64,000 nucleotides of DNA from Flavobacterium xinjiangense (GTDB lineage: Bacteria > Bacteroidota > Bacteroidia > Flavobacteriales > Flavobacteriaceae): the NCBI RefSeq assembly GCF_900142885.1, contig NZ_FRCL01000003.1, positions 327,091 through 391,090 of the forward strand. The letters are read 5' to 3'. Positions 6,983 to 15,600 of the stretch are shown piece by piece. A model generated the notes under the pieces. That model saw only the letters and a list, made by a program, of their open reading frames with translations. It was not told the DNA's origin and did no database searches. The translations under genes and the position numbers were made by a program. The first letter of the stretch is position 1; every line of letters begins with the position of its first letter.

Positions 6983-8455
6983 ATGAAACAACGTTCAAAA
7001 GATTTTGCAGTAAAGACAATCCTAATTGCTTTATTCATTCAACTCGCGACAGTAGCCGTCTCCATTGGGCAAACCAAAACGGAGCAAATTGATAAATTGA
7101 TGAATCTATACTCGGACTACGGGCAATTTAACGGTTCTATCCTTGTCGCTGACGCTGGTAAAGTCATTTATAAAAAGGGATTTGGAATGGCAAACATGGA
7201 ATGGAATATTCCGAATCAACCAGATACCAAACACCGGTTGGGTTCCGTTACCAAACAATTTACTTCCATGTTGATCCTTCAATTAGTCGAGCAGGGAAAA
7301 TTAAAGTTGGATGCTCCTATCGCAACATATCTTCCTGATTATCCTAAAGCATCAGGTGATAGAATTACTATTCATCATTTGCTGACACACACATCAGGAA
7401 TTCCAAATTATACTTCGTTTCCTAATTTTGTAAAAGAATTAAGCATCAATCCTTACAGTCCTGAAGCATTTGTAAAAAAATTCGCTGACTTACCGCTGGA
7501 ATTTACCCCTGGCGAAAAATTTGCCTACAGCAATTCCGGTTATTTTTTATTGGGGTACATCATAGAGAAGGCTTCCGGCAAAACTTACGAGCAGTTTTTA
7601 CAAGACAATATTCTTACGCCTCTTAAAATGACTAATACTGGATTCGATCACCATGAAACTATTCTGAAAAACAGAGCTTCTGGTTATGAGAAAAATGGTA
7701 AAAATTATCTTAATGCCAGTTATCTTGATTTATCTATCCCCTACGCTGCGGGTTCTTTGTATTCAACCGTAAATGATTTGTATTTGTGGGACCAAGCACT
7801 TTACACAGAACAATTACTTTCGAAAAAAAATAAAGATTTATTGTTTAATTCCTACATACCAGCAGGACCTGGACATTATGGTTACGGATGGTTTATCAAT
7901 AAGGCTTTTAATGGAGAAAAGAATGACAGCTTAACGGTTGTTGAACATGGCGGTGGAATAAATGGATTCAACACTTTGGTTTCCCGAATTCCGTCTGATA
8001 AAAATTTAGTTGTTTTGTTAAATAACAGCGGAGGTGCAAAATTAAACGAGATGAACACTGCTATTAGAAATATCCTTTACAATAAACCGTACAATATGCC
8101 TAAGAAATCATTGGCCATTGCTTTCGTAGACGTTATTCTGGAAAAAGGAATCGCAGCAGGACTGACCTATTTTAAAGAAAATAAAAATTCAAATACCTAC
8201 GCTATCAACGAAAATGAAATGAACAGCGCCGGATATCAATTATTACAAACCGGAAAAATAAAAGAAGCAATAGAAGTTTTCAAACTAAATGTGGAAGCTT
8301 TTCCGCAATCAGGAAATGCTTACGATAGTTTGGGCGAAGCCTATTTGAAAAATGGAGATAAAAAACTTGCGATTATAAATTATAAAAAATCCGTGGAGCT
8401 GGATCCTAACAATGCAAATGGAAAAAAAGTATTGGATGAAATTTCAAAACCATAA
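6983..8455 (+). CDS. Secreted beta-lactamase-fold serine hydrolase with C-terminal TPR
   Basis: The 490-residue protein has an N-terminal signal peptide of about 30 residues. A class C beta-lactamase/penicillin-binding-like domain follows, with the nucleophile motif SVTK in HRLGSVTKQFTSM, YSN in FAYSNSGYFLLGY, and the third motif HGGGINGF. After about residue 390 come two tetratricopeptide-like units (GYQLLQTGKIKEAIEVFKLN and AYDSLGEAYLKNGDKKLAI). Members of this family include esterases, peptidases and D-aminopeptidases. The TPR tail suggests protein contacts. A good terminator follows 25 bases after the stop. Confidence 0.87.
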   Translation: MKQRSKDFAVKTILIALFIQLATVAVSIGQTKTEQIDKLMNLYSDYGQFNGSILVADAGKVIYKKGFGMANMEWNIPNQPDTKHRLGSVTKQFTSMLILQLVEQGKLKLDAPIATYLPDYPKASGDRITIHHLLTHTSGIPNYTSFPNFVKELSINPYSPEAFVKKFADLPLEFTPGEKFAYSNSGYFLLGYIIEKASGKTYEQFLQDNILTPLKMTNTGFDHHETILKNRASGYEKNGKNYLNASYLDLSIPYAAGSLYSTVNDLYLWDQALYTEQLLSKKNKDLLFNSYIPAGPGHYGYGWFINKAFNGEKNDSLTVVEHGGGINGFNTLVSRIPSDKNLVVLLNNSGGAKLNEMNTAIRNILYNKPYNMPKKSLAIAFVDVILEKGIAAGLTYFKENKNSNTYAINENEMNSAGYQLLQTGKIKEAIEVFKLNVEAFPQSGNAYDSLGEAYLKNGDKKLAIINYKKSVELDPNNANGKKVLDEISKP

Positions 8456-8480
8456 ATTATTAATCTTTTTTAAAAATCAG

Positions 8481-8510
8481 AAAAACTGCAATTTTCATTG
8501 CAGTTTTTTT
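8481..8510 (+). terminator. Rho-independent terminator after the serine hydrolase
   Basis: An 11-bp perfect stem (AAAAACTGCAA at 8481-8491 with TTGCAGTTTTT at 8498-8508) has a 6-base loop and a T-run. It ends the unit that starts at 6983. Confidence 0.85.
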
Positions 8511-8689
8511 ATAATCAAACTTCGACTTTATTGTTTTCAATTACATATAGGTATTATCGTATTTTGTTAAAATTACCTGAAATTATAAGCAATTATTATT
8601 TTCTTACCTCCTTTTTTTTGTATTTTCGATTTTCTGAAAAATTATAGTGCTTTCCTAATCTTGGAATCTGCTTTAAAATAAAAACAATA

Positions 8690-9127
8690 ATGACATCATT
8701 TAGCAAAGAATTATCTTTTCGTTGGTCAGACCTTGACCCTAATTTTCATGTGCGACACAGTGCCTATTATGATTTTGGTGCTCAACATCGTATTGAAATT
8801 CTGGAAAGCCTGGGTTTAACCATGAAGGTTTTGCGATCACAAAATTTTGGTCCAATATTATTCAGGGAAGAATGCGTTTTCAGAAAAGAAATAATGCTTT
8901 CGGATAAAATAGTTATGCATACCAAAATTTCTAAAATGAGACCCGATGCTTCCCGTTGGTCAATTGTACATGAATTTATTAATGACGAAGATAAGCTTTG
9001 TGCTATAATTACTGTGGATGGTGCCTGGATGGATACAAAACTGCGCAAAATAGCCAACCCAACACCCGAAATAGCGATGGACGCTATTCGTAATTTCCCT
9101 AAAACTAATGATTTTCTAGAACTTTAA
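8690..9127 (+). CDS. Acyl-CoA thioesterase, hot-dog fold (4HBT family)
   Basis: The 145-residue protein opens with FRWSDLDPNFHVRHSAYYDF. This is the typical 4HBT start, in which the Asp and the following His/Asn cluster lie at the active site (W-x-D-x-D-x-N-x-H). The length is normal for a single hot-dog domain. It should hydrolyse an acyl-CoA thioester in the cytoplasm. A small lipoprotein gene starts 4 bases after its stop, so the two are probably translated from one mRNA. The 230 bases upstream hold the preceding terminator and AT-rich DNA, with no clear promoter that I can fix. Confidence 0.85.
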   Translation: MTSFSKELSFRWSDLDPNFHVRHSAYYDFGAQHRIEILESLGLTMKVLRSQNFGPILFREECVFRKEIMLSDKIVMHTKISKMRPDASRWSIVHEFINDEDKLCAIITVDGAWMDTKLRKIANPTPEIAMDAIRNFPKTNDFLEL

Positions 9128-9131
9128 ATTT

Positions 9132-9446
9132 ATGAAACAATTTTTTAAAATTGCCAGCTGTTTACTAATCGTAATGGCACTGGCTGTAAGCTGCAGTCCG
9201 CTGATAAACGCAAACACCACTGATTTCACCACTGGAAAAGTACAGGAAATCGTAGCGGGCAAAGACGGTTATACCGCCAAATTAGCAGCAACCGACAATT
9301 CAATTTATCTAGTGACTATCAGTCGCGCCAATTTATTTGAACCAACGCAATATAGACAAGTTTCAACTGGAGAAACTATACAAGTAAAAGGGGATGTTTT
9401 TAAAATTTCAGGCGTTAATCATATGACAGTGCGAGTGCTGAAGTAA
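9132..9446 (+). CDS. Small lipoprotein, unknown function
   Basis: The 104-residue product has a lipoprotein signal (ALAVSC, cysteine 21). The mature part of about 80 residues is predicted to be beta-rich, with short strands such as GKVQEIVAGKDGYTAKLAA and ETIQVKGDVFKISG, which resembles a small OB-like or barrel domain. It follows the thioesterase gene by 4 bases. No enzyme motif is visible. It probably sits in the periplasmic leaflet of a membrane. Confidence 0.75.
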   Translation: MKQFFKIASCLLIVMALAVSCSPLINANTTDFTTGKVQEIVAGKDGYTAKLAATDNSIYLVTISRANLFEPTQYRQVSTGETIQVKGDVFKISGVNHMTVRVLK

Positions 9447-9476
9447 CGAAAAACAAAAAGATTGTAAATCAAGAAT

Positions 9477-9516
9477 AAAAAAAGTCAGTAGAACATGTTC
9501 TGCTGACTTTTTTGCA
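9477..9516 (+). terminator. Rho-independent terminator after the thioesterase-lipoprotein pair
   Basis: An A-run plus GTCAG pairs with CTGAC plus a T-run, around the internal self-complementary core AGAACATGTTCT (9490-9501). There is one mismatch (T/G) within the stem. The structure lies 30 bases after the lipoprotein stop. Confidence 0.8.
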
Positions 9517-9520
9517 TTCA

Positions 9521-9700
9521 TCAAATATTTTTCTGCAAATTAGTTCTGCTTCGATTAAAAAGTCCAACAATAAACAAAAGAACAGTAGCGCCTAAAACCG
9601 CTGCGCTTGACAAATTACAACAATCGGCTTCACGACTGCCAATACCCAATCTGGCACCTAAACAGACTCCAGAAAAACTCTGGCAATTATGATTGTTCGA
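9521..9700 (-). pseudogene. Possible gene remnant: 59-codon minus-strand frame without a start codon
   Basis: The frame runs from just after a TAA (9701-9703) to a TGA (9521-9523). It encodes a cysteine-containing segment (SGVCLGARLGIGS, then EADCCNLSS), a clear membrane-like helix (AAVLGATVLLFIVGLF), and a positively charged end (NRSRTNLQKNI). That is the usual layout of a small anchored protein or of the C-terminal end of a larger one. There is no ATG, so it is best read as a decayed or truncated gene. The parent family is not recognised. This accounts for most of the 362-base gap before the NIPSNAP gene. Confidence 0.4.
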
Positions 9701-9808
9701 TTAGCTATTATCTATTTTAACAGGTCAAATTATATCGTTAGAAAAAGTAATCCTTTTTTCATACTTTTATAAACGAAATGCTATTAATTTCTAACTGAAA
9801 AACAAAAC

Positions 9809-10609
9809 ATGAGAGCAACAAAATTACTATTCTTGGTAATTATCGGACTGTCCATCAGTAGTTTTAAGACTGTCACTTCTGATTCTAAAATCGTAGTTCA
9901 ATCAAGAGAATTCTACCAACTCAAAACCTACGTTTTGAATACGGAACAACAAGTTCAAACCACCGAAAAATATTTAAAAGAAGCCTATTTACCAGGATTG
10001 AAAAAACTGGGAATTAAAAAGATTGGGGTTTTCAAACCAAAGCCAAATCCTAATGACACCCTTAAAAAAATTATTGTTTTAATTCCATTTTCGTCCCTAT
10101 CGCAATTTCTTGGAATAGAAGAAAAATTAGGTAAAGACAAATCCTATTTAGCTGCCGGAGCAGATTATTTAAATGCGACTTATAAGCAAGCACCTTATGT
10201 GCGTATCGAATCTGTATTATTGGAAGCATTCGCTGATCATCCCACTTTGACAACTCCTGTTTTGAATAGTCCAAGAGCAAACAGAGTTTATGAATTAAGA
10301 AGTTATGAATCAGCAACAGAAGCAATTTATAGAAATAAAATGGATATGTTTAATGCTGGTGGGGAAGTAAAACTCTTTGAACGCCTTGCATTTAATCCGG
10401 TTTTTTACGGCGAAGTAATTTCGGGTGCCAAAATGCCAAACCTGATGTACATGAGCACTTTTGCAGATCAGGAAAGTCGCGATGCGCACTGGAAAGCTTT
10501 TGGAGATTCGCCAGAATGGAAGGGGCTAATCGCTATGGAAAAATACAAAAATAATATTTCCCACATCGACATCACTTTTTTATACCCAACGGAATATTCC
10601 GATTATTAA
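9809..10609 (+). CDS. NIPSNAP-family protein, secreted
   Basis: The 266-residue protein has a signal peptide (MRATKLLFLVIIGLSISS) and two ferredoxin-like halves of the NIPSNAP/Dabb type. The first half begins REFYQLKTYVLN and the second NRVYELRSYESATEAIYRNKMDMF, the characteristic start of each repeat. The second half ends with the typical SPEWKGLIAMEKY. NIPSNAP proteins have no settled enzymatic role. In Bacteroidota they are often found near envelope or carbohydrate genes. It stands as a single transcription unit with its own terminator. Confidence 0.88.
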   Translation: MRATKLLFLVIIGLSISSFKTVTSDSKIVVQSREFYQLKTYVLNTEQQVQTTEKYLKEAYLPGLKKLGIKKIGVFKPKPNPNDTLKKIIVLIPFSSLSQFLGIEEKLGKDKSYLAAGADYLNATYKQAPYVRIESVLLEAFADHPTLTTPVLNSPRANRVYELRSYESATEAIYRNKMDMFNAGGEVKLFERLAFNPVFYGEVISGAKMPNLMYMSTFADQESRDAHWKAFGDSPEWKGLIAMEKYKNNISHIDITFLYPTEYSDY

Positions 10610-10635
10610 TTCCTCAGATGCGTTGAAGCAACCAT

Positions 10636-10669
10636 AACTACAACCCTGAATAAGTTGTAGTTTTTTTTA
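10636..10669 (+). terminator. Rho-independent terminator after the NIPSNAP gene
   Basis: AACTACAAC (10636-10644) pairs with GTTGTAGTT (10654-10662), with a 9-base loop followed by a T-run. Confidence 0.82.
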
Positions 10670-10776
10670 TAAATCAAATAAACAGTCCTCATTTTAAGAC
10701 TTATTAAAGATAAAAACGAACGCTTTAAGCACAATAAAGCAATTAAATTTAAGTATCTTTATTCCTATATACTGCT

Positions 10777-12459
10777 ATGGATACCTTCAATCATTTCTTA
10801 AAACTTGCAGCGGGGATTGGATTATTCCTTTTTGCTATGTATTTGCTGGAGGAATCCCTAAAAAATCTTTCAGGACGACGATTCAAGCTTTTTTTGCAAC
10901 ACATTACAAAAAATAAATTAGGCGCTGTTATGGGCGGTGTAATCATAACAGGCATTCTTCAAAGTAGTTCAATGGTTACACTGATGCTACTGGCTTTTGT
11001 AGGTGCAGGGGTTTTCAGTATTCGAAACGCTATGGCAATTATTTTGGGTGCAAATCTGGGAACAACAGTTAATAGTTGGCTAATTGCAAGTCTGGGTTTT
11101 AAAGTGGATATTGAAGTAATTGCCTATCCTGCAATATGCTTAGGAGGCATATTTCTGATCCTTTTTAGTAATCGCAAATCAATGAAATATCTCGCCTATT
11201 TCCTTTTTGGTTTTGGTTTACTTTTCATTGGCCTTTCCTTCATGAAAACTGCAATGGAATCACAAGTACAGGATTTTGATTTTTCAAAATATGTTGAAAT
11301 GCCAAAAATCGTTTTTATATTTATTGGCTTCCTAATTACCCTTATTGTACAATCCAGCTCAGTAACCATGGCTCTAACACTTAGCGCACTTCACGCCGGT
11401 GCGATTAGTTTTCCTATTGCGGCTACAATTGCACTGGGATCAGAAACGGGTACTATCATTAAAATTGTTTTAGGAGCTATTGGCGGCAATGCATCAAAAA
11501 AACGGATCGTACTGGGTAATTTATTTTTTAATATTTTTATTACTGGGTTGGCTTTCTTATTTTTGAATCCAATTCTTCTGTTGATTACTGATGTTTTGAA
11601 TATAAAAGACCCGCTAATAGGGCTAGCTACTTTTTCCAGCCTGATCAACTTTTTAGCCATTCTTGTTTTTTTTCCAATACTGAATTCCTTCACAAAGTTT
11701 TTGGAATTATTTTTTAAAGATACCGATGCAGCTTCGGTTGCATTTATCAGTCATGCTACAATAAAAGAACCTGAAACTTCCCTTGATTTACTCCGTATGG
11801 AAACAAAATATTTCATACACAATTCAATGTTATTCAACTTGGAACTATTCAAAATTGACACCTTGCCACTTCGTAAAAATGATGACTTTAAAACGATCAA
11901 TGAAAAAAGAAATTTCTTTTCAAAAACTATAGAAGAAAAATATGAATTTCTAAAGCAATTGCAAGGCGAGATACAATCATTTTATTTAGAACTACGAACA
12001 CAATTAGAAGGAGAACAACAAGCGCAACTCAACCAAATAATTTCTGCTGTACGCAGTGCCATGCACGCTGTAAAAAGTGTTAAAGACATCGGAACAAATA
12101 TTACAAACCTCCGTAATTCGTCAAAAGACATCAAGTACAATTTCTTTATACATCATAAAAAAGAAACCGAAAACCTATACCTTGAACTTTATTCAATGCT
12201 TACTCAAGGTAAAAATGCAAGCTTTGAAGAATTACAGCATCTATTTGATTCCATACAAAATAATTACTCTACTGCTCTCAATACTTTTTATACCGAAGCC
12301 GTAAACGCACCAATTGAGAAGATAGACATAACGACTGTGATCAATTTTAACAGAGAATTATTCACCTCTAATAAAGCAATGGTTATGGCTATAAAAGAGA
12401 TAGTTTTAGATGAAAAACAAGCTGAAATTTTCAATGAGGTTCCAAAATATAAGACTTAA
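10777..12459 (+). CDS. Na/phosphate cotransporter (PNaS family) with PhoU-like tail
   Basis: The 560-residue protein has about eight to nine membrane segments in its first 310 residues. The family-defining repeated QSSS motif occurs twice, in GILQSSSMVTLML and IVQSSSVTMALTL. Residues from about 340 onward are cytoplasmic and helical, like PhoU, a common fusion in bacterial Na/Pi cotransporters. The protein would import inorganic phosphate using the sodium gradient. The ATG at 10777 begins directly before the first membrane helix. A TATCTTTA string about 25 bases upstream resembles a Bacteroidota -7 box. Confidence 0.9.
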   Translation: MDTFNHFLKLAAGIGLFLFAMYLLEESLKNLSGRRFKLFLQHITKNKLGAVMGGVIITGILQSSSMVTLMLLAFVGAGVFSIRNAMAIILGANLGTTVNSWLIASLGFKVDIEVIAYPAICLGGIFLILFSNRKSMKYLAYFLFGFGLLFIGLSFMKTAMESQVQDFDFSKYVEMPKIVFIFIGFLITLIVQSSSVTMALTLSALHAGAISFPIAATIALGSETGTIIKIVLGAIGGNASKKRIVLGNLFFNIFITGLAFLFLNPILLLITDVLNIKDPLIGLATFSSLINFLAILVFFPILNSFTKFLELFFKDTDAASVAFISHATIKEPETSLDLLRMETKYFIHNSMLFNLELFKIDTLPLRKNDDFKTINEKRNFFSKTIEEKYEFLKQLQGEIQSFYLELRTQLEGEQQAQLNQIISAVRSAMHAVKSVKDIGTNITNLRNSSKDIKYNFFIHHKKETENLYLELYSMLTQGKNASFEELQHLFDSIQNNYSTALNTFYTEAVNAPIEKIDITTVINFNRELFTSNKAMVMAIKEIVLDEKQAEIFNEVPKYKT

Positions 12460-12686
12460 ATAAATATCCATTCGCTTTATTAACTATAAACCATTGTTTA
12501 ATAATAAGTTATACATGTTTACAATTATCTTTAACCTTATTTAATCCAAAAATTTTACAATATTTAGACAAAAATTTATAAGGTTTTTCTAATTGAAATT
12601 TACATCTTTGTAGATTACTCGATTTTAGATTAAAATTGTTAATCTGGTTTAAATTGGTTATTTTTAAACCTTAAAAAACACTTCAT

Positions 12687-15600
12687 TTGAAAAACTATTT
12701 AAAGAAAATTTTAAAAATTTTCCTTTGGACATTAGGAGCAATCATACTTTTGCTTCTTTTGCTAATAGCCATTATTCAAATTCCTTCCGTTCAAAACTAT
12801 GCTAAAGAAAAAGCAGTAACCTATCTTGAAGGTAAGATTAAGACCAAAATTACTATCGACACCTTACAAATTGGATTTCCACAAAAGATAATACTCAAAG
12901 GTGTTTATTTTCAGGATCAAAAAAAAGATACGCTTTTAGCCGGACAAAAATTGGCCGCTGATATTAGTCTGCTGCAATTAATTAATAACAAAATTGAGAT
13001 CAACTCGCTCGAACTTGAAGGAATTACGGCTAATTTAAATAGAGATACGAAAGCAGTATTTAATTTTGAATATATCTTCAAAGCTTTTGCTTCACCAGAG
13101 AAACAAAAGAGCGATTCTCCTCCGATGCAGTTTTCTGTGGAGGAAATTAAGCTGGACCGAATAAAATTTAATTATAATGATGCCGTTACAAAAAATGATT
13201 TAAATGCTAATCTTAATCATTTTGAAACAACTGTAAAAACGTTTGATTTAGACCAGATGATTTTTGAAATTCCAAAAGCTAAAATTAATGGCTTACGGTT
13301 TAAATTAAAACAAGGTTTGGTTCAAATATCCAATAAGACCAAAGTTGCTGCTATAAAAAATGCACCCGAATCCATCTTAAAATTAAAACTGGGAGAAATT
13401 GATTTTGCCAAAATTGATTTTGATTACGAGAGTGACAAAACCAAATTATCAACTAAATTTTATTTAAAAAAACTATTAGCTAAAATTGATAAAATTGATT
13501 TTAACAATCAATTATTATTATTTGACAGTATTGATTTAACCGGTGCAGAAGGAGAATTAGCTTTTGGTAAACTTGACCCAACAACTGCAAAAAAAGAAAC
13601 TAATACTGAACCTAGCAACTGGGAAGTCAAAGTAACTAAAACTGAGTTTAAACGAGTGAACCTCAGATATGACAATAATAATATTGACAGAATAAACGAA
13701 GGCATCGATTACAACCATTTAGATTTTACTAAATTAAACCTACAAGTAGATGCTTTGTATTACAATCCGGAAAATATTTCCGGGGATGTAAATTCATTAA
13801 CATTTAGAGACAAAAGTGGCTTAAACGTTCAATCATTAAATGCTGAATTTTTCTATGGCAAAAAGAATGCTTTCTTCAAGAAATTATACTTAAAAACGCC
13901 TCAGACTGAATTGAGAGATGAAATTCTTATAAGTTATCCTTCCATTCAATCCTTGGTTAAAAATCCAGGGGAATTAGGGATTACAGCTAACTTTAAGAAA
14001 AGTAAATTGGGTATTAAAGATATTTTGCTTTTTGCACCCATATTAATAAAAACGAATCCTTTCATGAGTTATCCCAATGCGATACTGCTTGTAAATGGTA
14101 AAGTGTCTGGAAAATTGAAGAATTTTGCGTTTCCAGGTGTTGAAATCAGCGGTATTGGAACTACGAAAGTCGCTGCTAGCGGACGAATCATTGGTTTGCC
14201 GGACGTCAATAAAGCGTACTTTGATTTGGATATTAAAGATTTGCAATCCGGTTCTAAAGATCTCAATGGAATTTTACCTCCGGGAACTATTCCAAATTCT
14301 ATTCAGATGCCTTCAAAGTTCAGTGCTGTTGGTACTTTCAAAGGCACAATTGCTAATTTTAATACCGATTTGAAGTTGGTAAGTAGTTTTGGAAACGCAA
14401 AGATCAATGGTACATACGACCGAACAATAAAAAATTACGATCGATATGATGCTAAAATGGAACTTACTAATTTTGATTTAGGGAAATTTATCAAAAACGA
14501 TTCTATTGGAAAAGTCACTTTAAAGGCGAACATTAAAGGAAGTGGCTCTAATCTAAAAACAGCTACAGCTTCCTTGAACGGAACGATTCAAAAAGCGTAC
14601 TATAACAAATATACGTACCATAATTTGAGTGTAAAAGGGAATATTCGTAACGGAAATTTCAACGCAACTGCGGTTGCAAAAGATCCTAATCTGACTTTTG
14701 ATTTGGTTAGCAGCGGAAGCTTTAGAGACAAATATCCAACCGGAAAATTAAAATTGAATATTGATATCGCGGATTTGGAAAAACTAAATCTTCATGCTGG
14801 TCCGATGAAAATTAGAGGCGTTGTAGATGCTGATATTCAATCTGCTAATTTAGATTATCTTAATGGTACTGTAAATGCGCATAATATTGCCATTGCAAAT
14901 GCAAAAGAACAATTTGTAATAGATTCAATAAGCGTAGTTGCAACATCCACTTCTGAAAAGAATACATTAGTGTTGAAATCTCCATTTATGGATGGGGAAG
15001 TAAACGGGAAATACAAGTTATCAAAAATAGCGACAGCCTTATCTAATTCTATAGCGAAGTATTACGACAGTAAGCCAAATTCAAGAAAAATCGTTGTTGA
15101 AAAACAACAGTTTGCTTTTAAAATTGGTGTAAAAGACAGTCCTATTTTATTGAAACTTATCCCCGAATTGAAAAGTCTAGAGCCTATTAACATCAATGGA
15201 AGATACAATTCTGTCAACGATTCTATAGTTCTGAACGGTACAATTCCAAAATTAATTTATGGAGAAAATACGATTACAAATGCCGTATTTAAAGTTGACA
15301 CTCAAGATAAAGCTCTCGTTTATAGTTTAATTGTAGACGACATCCAAAACAAGCAAATACAATTACCTTACACCAATATTTCGGGAAAAGTACAAAACAA
15401 CATTCTGGATTATACGCTGCAATTAAAAGATGTAAAAGACTTAGAACGATACTTAATAAGTGGAACTTTGCAAGCAAAAAACGGAAATAACGAAGTAAAT
15501 CTTGACCCAAATAATCTATTACTTAACTACGAAGCTTGGAAAATAGCCCAAGACAATTTAATTCGTTTTGGCAAAAGAGGAATTTACGCTGATAATTTCG

